DNA of 64,000 nt, taken from contig SDUX01000001.1 in assembly GCA_008729055.1 (NCBI GenBank), positions 2,444,623 to 2,508,622 of the forward strand, written 5' to 3'. Position 1 is the first letter of the stretch; the number at the start of each line of letters is the position of its first letter. Under the pieces are notes generated by a model, which saw only the letters and a list, made by a program, of their open reading frames with translations, ran no database searches and was not told the origin of the DNA. The position numbers and the translations under genes were made by a program. Positions 44,422 to 54,450 of the stretch are shown in pieces. The stretch comes from Pyropia haitanensis (taxonomy: Eukaryota; Rhodophyta; Bangiophyceae; Bangiales; Bangiaceae).

Positions 44422-45273
44422 CTTCCTCTTGGCGGTGACGTTGCGATTCCGTCCTGGATTTGGCCCTCTCTGTGTTTGTGCACTCGTGCTGCCCCCTGTG
44501 TTCGGCGTGCCTCGGGCATTGTAATACGAACGCAGCGGGTTCCACGAATCACACCGAAAGAACACTGCCCTGACACTGCCCTGGTGGCCCCTGTCACGGT
44601 TTTTTTCTTTTGGTCGACTGATTGTCGAAACCCAGTGAGTGCCAAATCAGGTTCGGAATTTTCTTCCTCGGCGTTGGCGGACGCCCCGACTTCCTCGGCG
44701 GCGACGGCGCGCCCCCCGACGGCGCGCGGCACCCCGGCGGCGCGCGGCACCGCGGCGGCGCGCGACACCGCGGCGGCACGTGGCACCCCGGCGGGCGCAT
44801 CCACGTCATCCTCTGTGGCGGCGACGGCCGCATCGGCGGCGCCAGACGCATCCAAGCCCCCCCTCTCGCGCAAGGGTAAGGGCCCGGTCACGTCAGGACC
44901 GGCGGTCCCAGCCAACCGGCGCCTGCTGCTGCCCGCGCAGGATCCGGCCCGGCGCTACATCGCGCCGCCGGCCCCACGAATCGGCCACATCCGACCGACG
45001 ACCGCGCGCGCAGCAGAGCAGCGAGAGCAGCGCCGGATCGCCAAGACCATCCCCAAGGGCAAATACGTTTGCAAGCCGTGCGGTGTGCGTTGCAACAGCC
45101 TGACAGTGCTGCGCGACCATCGCTGGTCGCGGCGCCACCGCAATACGGTCAACCGTCCAGCGACCCGCCCTCGTTGCGACGTGTGCGATCGCGAATTTGA
45201 GACGGTCGAGCACTTCGAACGCCACCAGCGTGGCAAGGATCACCACCGCACGCTGGCGCGCCGCACCGACTGA
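44422..45273 (+). CDS. Extra retrotransposon ORF with two C2H2 zinc fingers
   Basis: A frame open from 44422 to the TGA at 45273 lies between the PBS and gag. After Ala/Thr/Arg-rich, repeat-like sequence (TPAARGTAAARDTAAARGTP) comes a basic region, then two zinc fingers. The first is VCKPCGVRCNSLTVLRDHRW followed by SRRH; the second is RCDVCDREFETVEHFERHQR followed by GKDH. Both are C-x2-C-x12-H-x5-H, the spacing of U1/matrin-type nucleic-acid-binding fingers. Gypsy elements usually have no such ORF before gag, so it may be captured from a host gene. There is no ATG anywhere in the frame, so expression would need a non-AUG start, splicing or a frameshift; it might also be degenerate at its 5' end. 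Its GC content is higher than gag and pol. Confidence 0.6.
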   Translation, partial: LPLGGDVAIPSWIWPSLCLCTRAAPCVRRASGIVIRTQRVPRITPKEHCPDTALVAPVTVFFFWSTDCRNPVSAKSGSEFSSSALADAPTSSAATARPPTARGTPAARGTAAARDTAAARGTPAGASTSSSVAATAASAAPDASKPPLSRKGKGPVTSGPAVPANRRLLLPAQDPARRYIAPPAPRIGHIRPTTARAAEQREQRRIAKTIPKGKYVCKPCGVRCNSLTVLRDHRWSRRHRNTVNRPATRPRCDVCDREFETVEHFERHQRGKDHHRTLARRTD

Positions 45274-45637
45274 CACCTCGGAACACCCCCCAGGATCTGT
45301 GCAAGAGACGCGATTTTCCCCCTTTGATCCCCCCGCGTGGAAATCCGGCACGACCCGACTCGGGCCCGTGCGCGGCGGCCGGCGGGAAAATCCGATTGCG
45401 TGATTTGAGTCTTCGAATTCTGCTTCATCGCATCGCTTGTGACCCATCAAATAGTGTTGTCCATCTTTGGAAACGTGGTAGCCACGACGGCCACGCTTGT
45501 CCAGAGCTAGTGCAGCACTATTTTGCTTGGTCAAATTAACTTGCACATCTTGTAAGACTTGCCCCGTGCTCTGCCGGAGTAAGTCAAACCGGATCTGTTG
45601 GGTTAATTTGATTGTTGCGGACCTCACCCAGGACGCA

Positions 45638-46516
45638 ATGGACCCCCCGAATCCTGCGACTGTAAGCCCGATTAATCCGGGAACGGCCCCAACCGCACCC
45701 TCCGCGGAGTCATGGAATCAACTTACAGCGTTCGTCTCGCAGATGAGCGCCGAGCTCGAGGCTCATAAGGTTGAATTGGCGGACGCCAAGAAACAGCTGT
45801 CCGACGCCAAGGCTAAGGCCTCGAGTGGAGGCGCGACGACTGCGAGGCCGAATAAGCCCGCGCTGTTCTCTGGCAAGCCCGGGACAATTGAAGCATGGTG
45901 CTCGCACATGGACTCATATGTGCGACTGACTGACCCTGACGAAGCGTGTCGGATCGCCTGCACCTACCTGGACGGTGAAGCGTTCACCTGGTGGCATACC
46001 TACAGTCGGACGACGGCGGTCCCCGACTGGGCTACCTTTCGGGCTGCGCTCATCCGTCGCTTCAGCCCTCTGAACAAGACGCAGGCGGCGCGGGACAAGC
46101 TGCACTCATGGCGCCAAATCAAGGACGTCGGGACGTTCAACAGGACTTTCCTGAGCGTCCTCTTGGACATCCCGGACATCACCGAAGCGGAAGAGATCGA
46201 CCGCTATAGCCGAGGCCTGAAGCGCGACATCTGGCAGGCACTGTGCCTCAAGACGTACACCGATCTTGAATCACTGATGACCGACGCCCTGCGCGTGGAA
46301 GCGGCCAAGGCTGGAGTGTCCCGTATCACCAGCAATGTTAACAGCACTTCTGGCAAGCCACCGACGATGGGCGTTGTCCCGATGGACATTTCCAGCATCA
46401 AGATCGAAAAGCTGACGCCAGACGAACGCCAGCGCTGCATGCGCGAGGGTCTCTGCCTTCGCTGTCGCGAGAAAGGACACATGGCTAAGGACTGCCCAAA
46501 AGGCCAGCGGAACTGA
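45638..46516 (+). CDS. gag: Retrotransposon Gag with CCHC zinc knuckle
   Basis: The ATG at 45638 ([15 protein letters not shown]) gives 292 residues. A short coiled-coil-like stretch ([18 protein letters not shown]) is followed by a capsid-like Retrotrans_gag region ([60 protein letters not shown]). The end carries one zinc knuckle, [14 protein letters not shown]. It forms the particle that packages element RNA. The frame is open further upstream but without an ATG. The stop TGA (46514-46516) overlaps the pol frame, which is in the -1 phase. Confidence 0.92.
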   Translation: MDPPNPATVSPINPGTAPTAPSAESWNQLTAFVSQMSAELEAHKVELADAKKQLSDAKAKASSGGATTARPNKPALFSGKPGTIEAWCSHMDSYVRLTDPDEACRIACTYLDGEAFTWWHTYSRTTAVPDWATFRAALIRRFSPLNKTQAARDKLHSWRQIKDVGTFNRTFLSVLLDIPDITEAEEIDRYSRGLKRDIWQALCLKTYTDLESLMTDALRVEAAKAGVSRITSNVNSTSGKPPTMGVVPMDISSIKIEKLTPDERQRCMREGLCLRCREKGHMAKDCPKGQRN

Positions 46517-46562
46517 AGCAGCAACAATCCTCAACATCTGTGAAAGACGCTCCTTCGGTTCC
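46495..46562 (+). promoter_or_regulatory. Probable programmed -1 ribosomal frameshift signal
   Basis: The heptamer C CCA AAA (46495-46501) sits in gag phase and fits X-XXY-YYZ. After a 7-nt spacer, GGAACTGAAG (46509-46518) can pair with CTTCGGTTCC (46553-46562): ten pairs including one G-U, with a 34-nt loop. A -1 slip enters the pol frame at 46501, and that frame is open from 46489. Pol has no ATG near its start. Confidence 0.75.
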
Positions 46563-49500
46563 TGAAAATATATCGTCACCATTTGAAGGCCCGCGACTCG
46601 GGCTTCTGCTTTCTACTGCTTCTGTCAATGGAAAAGTTGTTAAGGTGCTGTTCGACGACGGATCTCCCATCAACGTCGTCTCAAGGCGCCTCGTTACCTC
46701 CTTGCATGTGAAAACGAAAGGAACGGACTTCGCGGCAAGCATGCCCGATGGCCGCTCCCATGTCCTCGCTGAAACCGTTGACCCTCTTGAGATTCACATC
46801 GGACCGTACCAAGAGCGACTTCGGTTTGCTGTTTGTGAATTGAGCGCGTACGACCTCATCCTGGGAAAGAAGTGGCGCGATGACAAGGACGCCAAAATCA
46901 ACAACAAGAAAAACAAGATCTCCTTCAAGTTCAACCACAAGAACATTTCTATCACTGCCTCCCTCAAGAAGCCCGAAGCTCTGATCAGTCGGCAACGCCT
47001 TGCTCGGGACCTCGTTCAAAGGTGCCCTGTTTTTGCCATCTACCTGCAGTCGGAAGATCCCTCTAGCACCTTCGACATTAACGCCATTACGATGGGACAA
47101 GGCGAAGACAAGAAAGAAGTTCAAGAGATTCTCAAAGAGTACGCTGACGTCTTCCCAGACGAGCTCCCCGACGGACTCCCTCCTGAGCGCAGTCACAAAT
47201 TTAGCATCAAGCTGACCGATGACGCCCAACCGCGTCGTAGCGGAATTTACCGACTAGCCGAATGGGAGCTCGAAGAACTCAAGACTCAACTGGCCGGCCT
47301 CATAAGGAAGGGATTCATCCAACCAAGCACCTCACCGTGGGGCTCTTCCGTCCTCTTTGCGGCGAAGAAGGACGGTGGCTGGCGAATGTGCATTGACTAC
47401 AGGGCCCTGAACAAGGCTACTATCAAGAACGCGTACCCACTACCACGCATCGACGACATCTTTGACCAACTGCGAAAGGCCAAGTACTTTACAAAGATCG
47501 ACCTCCGCTCTGGCTATCACCAGATTCGCCTTGACCCAGAAACAATACCTTTGACGGCGTTTCGAACCAAGTACGGATTCTATGAGTTCACCGTCGTACC
47601 CTTTGGTCTGACAAATGCACCCGCGGTCTTCATGAACCTAATGAACGATGTCTTCCGACTCTATCTGTACGACTTCATCTGTGTCTACCTCGACGACATC
47701 CTAGTCTACAGCGAAACTTACGACGATCACCTCAAGCACCTACGATTAGCACTCGAGAAATTACGAGAACACAAGCTCTACGCCAAGCTGAGCAAGTGCC
47801 AGTTCGCTCGAACTACTGTGGACTACCTTGGCCACGTCATCTCCGAGAAAGGCTTCTCTATGGAAGACTACAAGGTCCAAGCCATCCGTACGTGGGCAAC
47901 ACCGAGGAGCAAAAAGGATGTACAATCTTTCCTCGGTATGGTCAACTTCTATCGAAGATTCATCAAGGGAATGGCTGCCGTAGCTACGCCGCTAACGAGG
48001 CTGACTGGGAATGTCGACTTCGAGTGGACACCCGACGCCCAGAAAGCCTTTGAGCAGCTGCAGGACCTAACGACAAGCGCACCGGTGCTAAGGCCTTTCG
48101 ACAAGAGATACCCAATCTACGTGTCTACAGATGCCAGCGGGTATGCTGTGGGCGCAGTCCTTGAGCAAGATGATGGACGCGGACGGCGTCCAGTGGCGTA
48201 CTTCTCGTTAACCCTCAACATCCACGAGCAGCGCTACAGCATTCGTGAAAGAGAACTGCTTGCAGTCGTACAAGCTATCCGGCATTGGCGCTGCTACCTC
48301 TACGGAAGACCCTTTGAGGTCCACACCGACCATGAGTCCCTGAGATACCTAAGCACCCAAGAGAAGCTGAACGATCGCCAAGTCAAGTGGCTGGAGTTTC
48401 TGGACCAGTTCCAGTTCAAGATTGTCCCAATCAAGGGCACTTCGAACCCCGTGGCTGATGCCCTTTCCAGGCAGCCACAAGATGCTCCCGACAAGCACGC
48501 CCCCAATCAAGACCTTCTTAGTCGCGTGCTGACCAAGACCATTGAAGAACTCCCCAAGAAAACTGAAATCAACAACCTCATGACCATCAACCAAAGTGAT
48601 CAAGACCTTGCCACCTTAAGACAAGAGTACGACGCGGACCCCGAGTTTGCCGACCTAGTCAAAGACCCGGTATCTCCCTACCGGCTACACATGAGGTTGT
48701 TGAAACGAGGTGACCGTACGTGTATCCCCGTCGGTACTCTACGCCAAAGACTACTCCACGACTACCATGATGTCCCGTGCCAAGGGCACATGGGAGTCAA
48801 GAAAACAACCAAGGTTATCTCTTCCAAGTACTACTGGAAGACAATGCGGAAAGACATCCAAAGATACGTACAAACATGTGATTTGTGCCAGCGGAACAAG
48901 GCTAGCACCCATTCACCTCTGGGTCACCTCAAACCCTTGGACCCCCCGAGCCAACGATGGGCAAGTGTCTCCATGGACTTTATCACGCCTCTTCCTCTGA
49001 CTCCAAGAGGCCACAACGGGATTTACGTCGTTGTCGACCGCCTCTCCAAGATGATTCGCCTCGCCCCTATGAAGCCAGACTGTACGGCGCCAGTCGCAGC
49101 TCAGCTCTACCATGATCACGTCTATCGACACCACGGACTCCCAGCTGATGTTGTCTGCGACAGGGACCGCATTTTCTTCTCCAACTTCTGGCAGTCGCTC
49201 ACGGAGATTCTCAAGGTCAAGATCAAGGCCTCTTCAGCGTACCACCCGCAAACCGACGGACAAACCGAGATCATGAACAAGAAGATCGAAGAAATCCTGC
49301 GAAACTTTGTCAACCATCACCAAGGCGATTGGGACCTCTTTCTGGTTGCTGCCGAAGTAGCCTACAACCGGTCGCCAAATGCTGTTACAACGTACTCCCC
49401 TTTCTTCCTGAACTACGGATTCGAACCTAAGACGGTACCAATGGACATCCTCGAAAACTCAGAGTCAAGCATGCCTGCAGTGTCTGACTGGCTAAGCGGT

Positions 49501-50031
49501 CTCCAACATGCTCAAGAGACTGCCATCTCAGCCATCAAGAGTGCAAATGAGGCGCGCTCGGCGTACGCAAATCGCCATCGCCGACCTTGCAAGATCGCCG
49601 TGGACGATCTGGTGCTACTAAGTACCAAACACCTTATGCCAGATGCTTTCCAAGGCGCTCGCAAGCTGATGCCCAAGTACTCAGGACCGTACCGCGTCAC
49701 TGAGAGTATCAACGATGTGACGTTCCGCCTGGATCTTCCCCAAGCGGTGCTCGATCGCAAGGTTCACAACGCCTTTCATGCGAGCTTGCTGAAGCCGTAC
49801 CGCGCTGATCCTTATGGCCGACTTTTTCCCGTTCCGCCTCCGGTGGCATTTCCGGACGGTTCTGTCGAGTACGAAGTCGACTCCATCATAAGGTCACGAA
49901 AGCGCCGTGGACGACTACAGTACCTGGTCAAGTGGAAAGGCTGTGACGTCAGCGAGAACTCCTGGCTGACCAAGCAAGACCTTGCGAACGCACCTGAGGT
50001 GTTGGACGCTTTCCTGCGCCGCGCGTCCTAA
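46501..50031 (+). CDS. pol: Retrotransposon Pol: PR-RT-RNaseH-IN-chromodomain
   Basis: It is probably made as Gag-Pol by -1 frameshifting; the first post-slip codon is at 46501. Domain order is as follows. Aspartic protease has [14 protein letters not shown] near 46645. Reverse transcriptase has [33 protein letters not shown] and the catalytic [11 protein letters not shown] near 47686. RNase H has [25 protein letters not shown] and [10 protein letters not shown]. Integrase has its HHCC zinc module ([13 protein letters not shown]...CDLCQRNK) and a DDE core with Asp in VSMDFITPL, Asp in [10 protein letters not shown] and Glu in [12 protein letters not shown]-terminal chromodomain, [20 protein letters not shown] then [12 protein letters not shown], is the hallmark of chromoviruses and may steer integration to marked chromatin. 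It is unbroken to TAA at 50029-50031. Confidence 0.95.
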   Translation, partial: RPAELKQQQSSTSVKDAPSVPENISSPFEGPRLGLLLSTASVNGKVVKVLFDDGSPINVVSRRLVTSLHVKTKGTDFAASMPDGRSHVLAETVDPLEIHIGPYQERLRFAVCELSAYDLILGKKWRDDKDAKINNKKNKISFKFNHKNISITASLKKPEALISRQRLARDLVQRCPVFAIYLQSEDPSSTFDINAITMGQGEDKKEVQEILKEYADVFPDELPDGLPPERSHKFSIKLTDDAQPRRSGIYRLAEWELEELKTQLAGLIRKGFIQPSTSPWGSSVLFAAKKDGGWRMCIDYRALNKATIKNAYPLPRIDDIFDQLRKAKYFTKIDLRSGYHQIRLDPETIPLTAFRTKYGFYEFTVVPFGLTNAPAVFMNLMNDVFRLYLYDFICVYLDDILVYSETYDDHLKHLRLALEKLREHKLYAKLSKCQFARTTVDYLGHVISEKGFSMEDYKVQAIRTWATPRSKKDVQSFLGMVNFYRRFIKGMAAVATPLTRLTGNVDFEWTPDAQKAFEQLQDLTTSAPVLRPFDKRYPIYVSTDASGYAVGAVLEQDDGRGRRPVAYFSLTLNIHEQRYSIRERELLAVVQAIRHWRCYLYGRPFEVHTDHESLRYLSTQEKLNDRQVKWLEFLDQFQFKIVPIKGTSNPVADALSRQPQDAPDKHAPNQDLLSRVLTKTIEELPKKTEINNLMTINQSDQDLATLRQEYDADPEFADLVKDPVSPYRLHMRLLKRGDRTCIPVGTLRQRLLHDYHDVPCQGHMGVKKTTKVISSKYYWKTMRKDIQRYVQTCDLCQRNKASTHSPLGHLKPLDPPSQRWASVSMDFITPLPLTPRGHNGIYVVVDRLSKMIRLAPMKPDCTAPVAAQLYHDHVYRHHGLPADVVCDRDRIFFSNFWQSLTEILKVKIKASSAYHPQTDGQTEIMNKKIEEILRNFVNHHQGDWDLFLVAAEVAYNRSPNAVTTYSPFFLNYGFEPKTVPMDILENSESSMPAVSDWLSGLQHAQETAISAIKSANEARSAYANRHRRPCKIAVDDLVLLSTKHLMPDAFQGARKLMPKYSGPYRVTESINDVTFRLDLPQAVLDRKVHNAFHASLLKPYRADPYGRLFPVPPPVAFPDGSVEYEVDSIIRSRKRRGRLQYLVKWKGCDVSENSWLTKQDLANAPEVLDAFLRRAS

Positions 50032-50042
50032 GGGGGGGGAGG
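50030..50042 (+). promoter_or_regulatory. Polypurine tract
   Basis: AAGGGGGGGGAGG abuts the 3' LTR, the expected primer site for plus-strand DNA synthesis. Its first bases overlap the pol stop codon. Confidence 0.9.
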
Positions 50043-50903
50043 TGTAAGGATATGCCCCTTAAATCCCCAAGACTGGAGCCTAGGGGATAAGGACTGGGGC
50101 CTCTCCTTCCCTGTCCTTCTCAGCCAACTCCTTCCAAGACGCATCAACTCCAAAGTAATCTGGGGCATGCCGCGGTGTCCGTCCGATAATCTACTACTAA
50201 CGGACAGTCAGCACGGGAGCCGCGGATTGGCTAACCGACACTACCCTGACTCATCTGCCGACGGGTACAGTCTCCAACGGATCAACGGACTAACGGACCA
50301 AAAGACGAGCCACATCTCTGACGCGTCAGCAAGCCGGAACAATCTCCCCGTGGACCAATGGGAGCGACAAGACTTGCTGACCCACGGGAGATATTCGACC
50401 CGAAGACTGGCGTCTGCTTACACGCCTCTGAGGCTTTTCGGGTCGAATGGCGCGTGGGGCCAGCCGCGCGGCGCTACGAGCGCCGCACACCGTCCCCCCC
50501 CCGTTTGGGGCTTTCTGGTGGGGCGCCTTGGGGCGCACACGCCCACCCTTGCTTTGTTCTGAGAGCCCATGCTTTGTTTTGAGAGCTTTGGTGCCGTCCA
50601 CCGGCACGACGGGCAATCGCATGCTTTGGGGCACCCTGGGTGCCCCCCTGGGGGTATATAATGCGTGAGTGTGGGCGCCACCGGGAGAGACCTCGGGGGA
50701 AGAACAACAGACAGAGACACAAAGACCTCCTTTACCTTCGACCCCCTCGACCCTCACCGACGTCACGCCCATCCTCTTCCCCACCCCCATCACCGTCATC
50801 CCACCCGTCACCTTCCCCGCGCCCGGCATCCTCATTGGTGCACGGGTTGCTGACACCGGCGCCAGTACGTTGAGGGCTGCCCGTGTGTGGGTGGTGCCTC
50901 ACA
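50043..50903 (+). repeat. 3' LTR
   Basis: This 861-bp copy of 43538-44398 begins TGTAAGG and ends CCTCACA. The TATA box is at 50655-50662. It is followed immediately by the second CGTCC. Confidence 0.97.
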
Positions 50904-50908
50904 CGTCC
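50904..50908. repeat. 5-bp target site duplication, right copy (CGTCC)
   Basis: Matches 43533-43537. Confidence 0.9.
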
Positions 50909-50979
50909 TCCTCCGCGTCGCTGCCGTCCCCGCCATCGATGTCACTACCGTAGTCTGATGGCGTAAACGCCTCCATCAT
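50905..50979 (-). pseudogene. Severed N-terminal piece of the Fanzor ORF
   Basis: On the minus strand the ATG at 50977-50979 opens MMEAFTPSDYGSDIDGGDGS, an acidic segment that runs through the target duplication and stops in the LTR at 50899. If the LTR element and one CGTCC copy are left out, these 25 codons continue without a phase change into the codon before the main Fanzor ATG at 43530. The acidic leader is therefore probably the native N terminus. The frame stays open upstream to 51378 but with less protein-like composition. Confidence 0.7.
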
Positions 50980-52322
50980 CGGCACGGTAGCGTTTTTGTG
51001 GGGGCCGCCGAGCCAGTCGCGCGCGTTGCGAACGCGGTGTCCGCGTCGGTGACGCCGTTTGTCAAATGCGGTGCGGCACGACCGCGATTCGGACCGCGAC
51101 AGCGCGCAAGGCAGCGCCTGAAGACGTGCGCGGCGCTGTGGGCCTCGCGCGAGTGGTCCATACTGGGAGCGACAGCGCCTGTGCCGCGCCTGGCGACGTT
51201 GGTGGGGGTGGGCGCGCTCTTCGGCCTGGCTTCCCCGAGGTGCGCCGCTGAGATCACAAGTCGGACCTCCGAGCTCAGCCTTCCCGCTAAGGCAACCGGT
51301 CAGGTCCTGAGCTTCGTACAAGACAGACCGACCGGTGGAGTTGTCCCGTATCCACAGGCTCGGGTCGCATGGACGCACGAGGGCCCGATTTCATCGCACC
51401 AATAAAAATCGAGGAGGGGACGATGCGTGGTGCAACTCATGGATGGGGGCGCGAGCTGTCGACCGCTCTCAGCCGCAGCCTGAATGTAGCGGCGCACAGC
51501 GCTCGGGCTTGAAACAGCATCAGCCAGTAGAATCTCTGGGATACACAACTTACAGCTGTTTTCGATCGCTGTCAAGCTTCGTGAAAAAATCACTTCAAAA
51601 CTGGGATAGATGGATACATTTAGCAGTGTTATCTCTTGGACGGATGTACTTTGGAACGCGAGGGGACTGCAGATGTCCCACTCTTGGGCTTTCAATTTGT
51701 CATGTACGTAAATACTGGTTTTGCTGTAGATGCTGCGGTGAGGACACTCGCCGGTTGGGGGCGTCTGCCTGCTGCGACAGCAGTGCGCCGAAGCACAAGG
51801 GACTGGTAACGGCTACCAGTGCGCACAGGCCGGCACGCGGCCGCCGGCCAATGGGAGTTGGGTGTCGATAGCGCTAGCGGCTGGCGGCGGGGGGCAGCGG
51901 CAACCGGCAGGGGTTGGGGTTGGTGGCGGGCGGCGGCCGCCGCTGCCGGAGAGGCCGGGGCGGGAAGGGCCGGCGCCCGCCGGCAGCATCAGTCACCGCT
52001 GGGTTGGAGCGTGGCGATTCGCAGCACTACTGGCCGAAGGGGAGCGTCGACGGCTGCTCGTGCGGTGGCTGCTTCTCCAGTCAGCCGCGGAAGGGGCAAT
52101 CCCTTGAAGCATGAACGAATCAATAAAGGAGACAGCTTGATAAGCCCAACATCTGAGCGAACTTACGTACTTATGGGCGACATCGACTAGAGTCATGAAC
52201 CTTTGAAGCTGTAACGAAAATATGACAGCTCGTCGGGGGTTAATCGAGTTTCATTTGTAATGTCCTATTCAAAACTCAGAACGCGTGTGTGCTTGGGACG
52301 CGAGCCTATTAACACTGGTGTG

Positions 52323-52333
52323 GGTTCGATTCC
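52323..52333 (+). promoter_or_regulatory. Box B-like sequence GGTTCGATTCC
   Basis: It matches the tRNA T-arm/Pol III box B consensus exactly. Flanking CGCGTGT and GCATGCG could form an acceptor-like stem, but no proper anticodon arm or box A is present, so this is a tRNA relic, a SINE piece or chance. Confidence 0.3.
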
Positions 52334-52401
52334 AGGCATGCGACAGCGAATTTTGCAGGATTTTCAAGGCGATTTGCACAACACGTCGAACGAGTAGTAA
52401 T

Positions 52402-52461
52402 ATCCCAGTAGTACTACTGGTGAGTGGTGGCATCCCAGTAGTACTACTGGTGAGCGGTGGC
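52402..52461. repeat. Two 30-bp tandem units with a 16-bp palindrome
   Basis: Each unit carries the perfect palindrome CCAGTAGTACTACTGG (52405-52420 and 52435-52450) followed by TGAGYGGTGG. The units differ at one base. Confidence 0.9.
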
Positions 52462-52755
52462 ATCCGTGAGCCGTGCCACGCGTGAATGCGAGAAGTACAA
52501 CTCGACTTGATCGTTGCCAGGTTAACTATTAAGAATTCTTCGATGGAATTGTTTCATGATTTTATCAAGTCCGCACAGTTCCATAGAACACGTTGAAGTT
52601 TGGTGTACCCGCGTCCGCCTCATTGCCCTGTGCCGCGCCCCGCCCTCGTCCCGCCCCCTTGCCGGCCGGCGCCAGCAGTCCACGTCCGAGAAAGGGTTAA
52701 GCGCTGCAAGTAAGTATGGATTGATGGAAGTAAGGTTGGCAACCCACAACCCGCG

Positions 52756-54450
52756 ATGAGGTTACTTGAAGGGTCCAGACGTACTCGTACCTGGATACTC
52801 GGTCGCGGGTTGCCGCCACGTCGGCACGTTGTCCCATCGTGCACCAAGGTCGTTTCGCTCAGCTCCGTTTTCTCCTCTCGGCAGGCGTCGGGCGGCTCTC
52901 CTGTTTGCACCAGCACTCGCCCAGCACTCCCGGGGCCGCCATTTCTGTCGTCGCCGCGCCAGCGGCGCACCGCCCGGGCAGTGGCGGCGGCGGCGGCCTC
53001 GGCGCCCGCACCGGCGGCGCGGCGGCCGCCGCCCTCCGCCAAATCTGGTGCGTGGCCGCTCTGGGCGCGCGTGGTTGCGCTGCTGGCCGCTTCCGCGCGG
53101 CGTTTGTCGCGGGAGGCGACGGCTGTAGAGGCGGACCAGGGGGAAGGGGCGCCGAGGGGGGAAGGGGGGGGGGGGGGAGGGGGGGCGGTGACCGTACGCA
53201 TCGTTGGCGAATGGGTGCGGGATACGCTGTTGGGAGGGGCGGCGGAGGGGGGGGGGGGCGGCGCGACGGCGGCGGCGGTGGTGGTGGCGGGGCGGGCGGC
53301 GGCGGCGGCGGCGGCCTTTCTCCGCGGCCGCCTCGGCGTGTCCCTCCGCCACGCGGTGGCGGTGGCGGCCGCGCACGGGGCGGCGGCGGAGGTGGCGGCG
53401 GTGGCGGCGACGGCGCCTGTGGCGGCGGCGTCTGCGGAAGACGCGACGGCGGCGGTAGCGGGGGCGGCGGCGGCGGCTGGTGCGGCCACGCGCGGGGAGG
53501 TACATGGCGGCGCCGCCGCCGGTGGGTTACCGGCCCGAGGCGGAGGCGGCGGTGGCAGCGGCGGCGGCGGCGGCGCTGGCGGTCGCAGTGGGCCCCGCCG
53601 CGGTGGCGGTGGGAGGGGAGGTCCGTGGAAGTGAGAATGCTGCGGAGGAGTTCCCGCTTCGGGAGCGAGGCGGGGCAGGAGGGGAGGGGAGGGGCGCCGG
53701 GGGGGGGATCCGCCTCGACGGTGGGAAGGTAGCACAGGCGTTCGAGCATCCACGACAGTAGCGGAGGCCGCTGCCGCCGTCGCCGGCGGCGGACGTATGG
53801 GCGGCCTCCCCAGGAGACGGCGGGGGGGGGCGGCCAAGGCAGGGACCCCTCTCCCCCCTCCGCGTGAAGCCCCCGTCCCCCCGCGTCGTCGCCCCCCCAC
53901 CCCCCGCGTCAGCCCCCCCCCCCCGCCCGCGTCGCCCCCCCCCCTCCCCCCCGCATCATCTTCCACCCTCCCCTTCTCTCCCACGCCCCCCCCCCCTGAA
54001 CTCCCCCCGCCCCCCCCCACCGTACCGTCACGGCGCGTCGGCCACGGCCACCACGCACCCTACCCCCACCACGGCCGCTACCCCCCCCCCCCATACCACC
54101 CACCGCAACACCCCTCTCCGGGTTACGGCCCCCCCGGACCCCGCCCCCGGCACCCGACGGCGCCAGCGCCGCCCCGATGTGCTCGATGGCGGGCGGGGCG
54201 GCGGGGGGGTCGCCGCCGCCGCGCCGGAGCTCGTCGATGGTCTCGCCGTCGCGGCGGCCGCCCCGCTGGGGACGCCCGCTCGGGAGGAGGAGGTCGCCGC
54301 AACGGCCGCGGTGGCAGGGGCGGTGGAGCGGCTGGCGGCCGCGTCGCCGGCGGCGACGGCGGCCGAGGCAGCCGCCGCGGAGCTCCCGCCGCTCGTCGCC
54401 CACCCGCCGGCGCGCCGGGGGGGGGGGGGCGGGGGGGGGGGGGGGGGAGG
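52756..54450 (+). CDS. Possible Ala-rich helical protein, frame broken
   Basis: Plus-strand frames have mixed helical composition while the opposite strand reads Pro/Arg/Gly. Segments are SGAWPLWARVVALLAASARR and VTVRIVGEWVRDTLLGGAAE (53040-53250), then AFLRGRLGVSLRHAVAVAAA and Ala-rich helices to about 53510. In another phase, VGYRPEAEAAVAAAAAAALA runs to about 53760. In a third, PELVDGLAVAAAAPLGTPAR and VAGAVERLAAASPAATAAEA cover 54170-54420. Phase changes fall in G or C runs. This could be one long protein of HEAT/ARM-like helices or several exons. No family is recognised and the start is unknown. Confidence 0.3.

Larger units (their letters stand above)
43538..50903 (+). mobile_element. 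Full-length chromovirus-type Ty3/gypsy LTR retrotransposon
   Basis: The 7366-bp element has two 861-bp LTRs beginning TGTAAGG and ending CCTCACA (TG...CA), flanked by CGTCC duplications. Inside are a PBS-like sequence, a zinc-finger ORF, gag, pol (protease, reverse transcriptase, RNase H, integrase, chromodomain) and a polypurine tract. Integrase after RNase H plus a C-terminal chromodomain place it in the chromovirus clade. All main ORFs are open. Its codon use is near neutral in GC, unlike the surrounding host genes. It lies inside the Fanzor coding region, in opposite orientation. Confidence 0.95.
50980..52755. other. Fanzor 5' flank, AT-richer intergenic DNA
   Basis: GC falls from about 51380. 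Open frames are short and unconvincing. 51840-52080 is a brief GC-rich island. 52120-52620 is AT-rich and holds a perfect Pol III box B-like sequence and palindromic tandem repeats. This may contain the Fanzor promoter and the boundary of the element carrying it. Confidence 0.4.

Noticed and set aside
43538..50903. Endogenous retrovirus or plant pararetrovirus
   Set aside because: No envelope or movement protein is present; LTRs, RNase H-integrase order and chromodomain define a Ty3/gypsy chromovirus retrotransposon.
52281..52345. tRNA gene around the GGTTCGATTCC sequence
   Set aside because: An acceptor-like stem can be drawn, but the anticodon arm does not fold and box A is absent.
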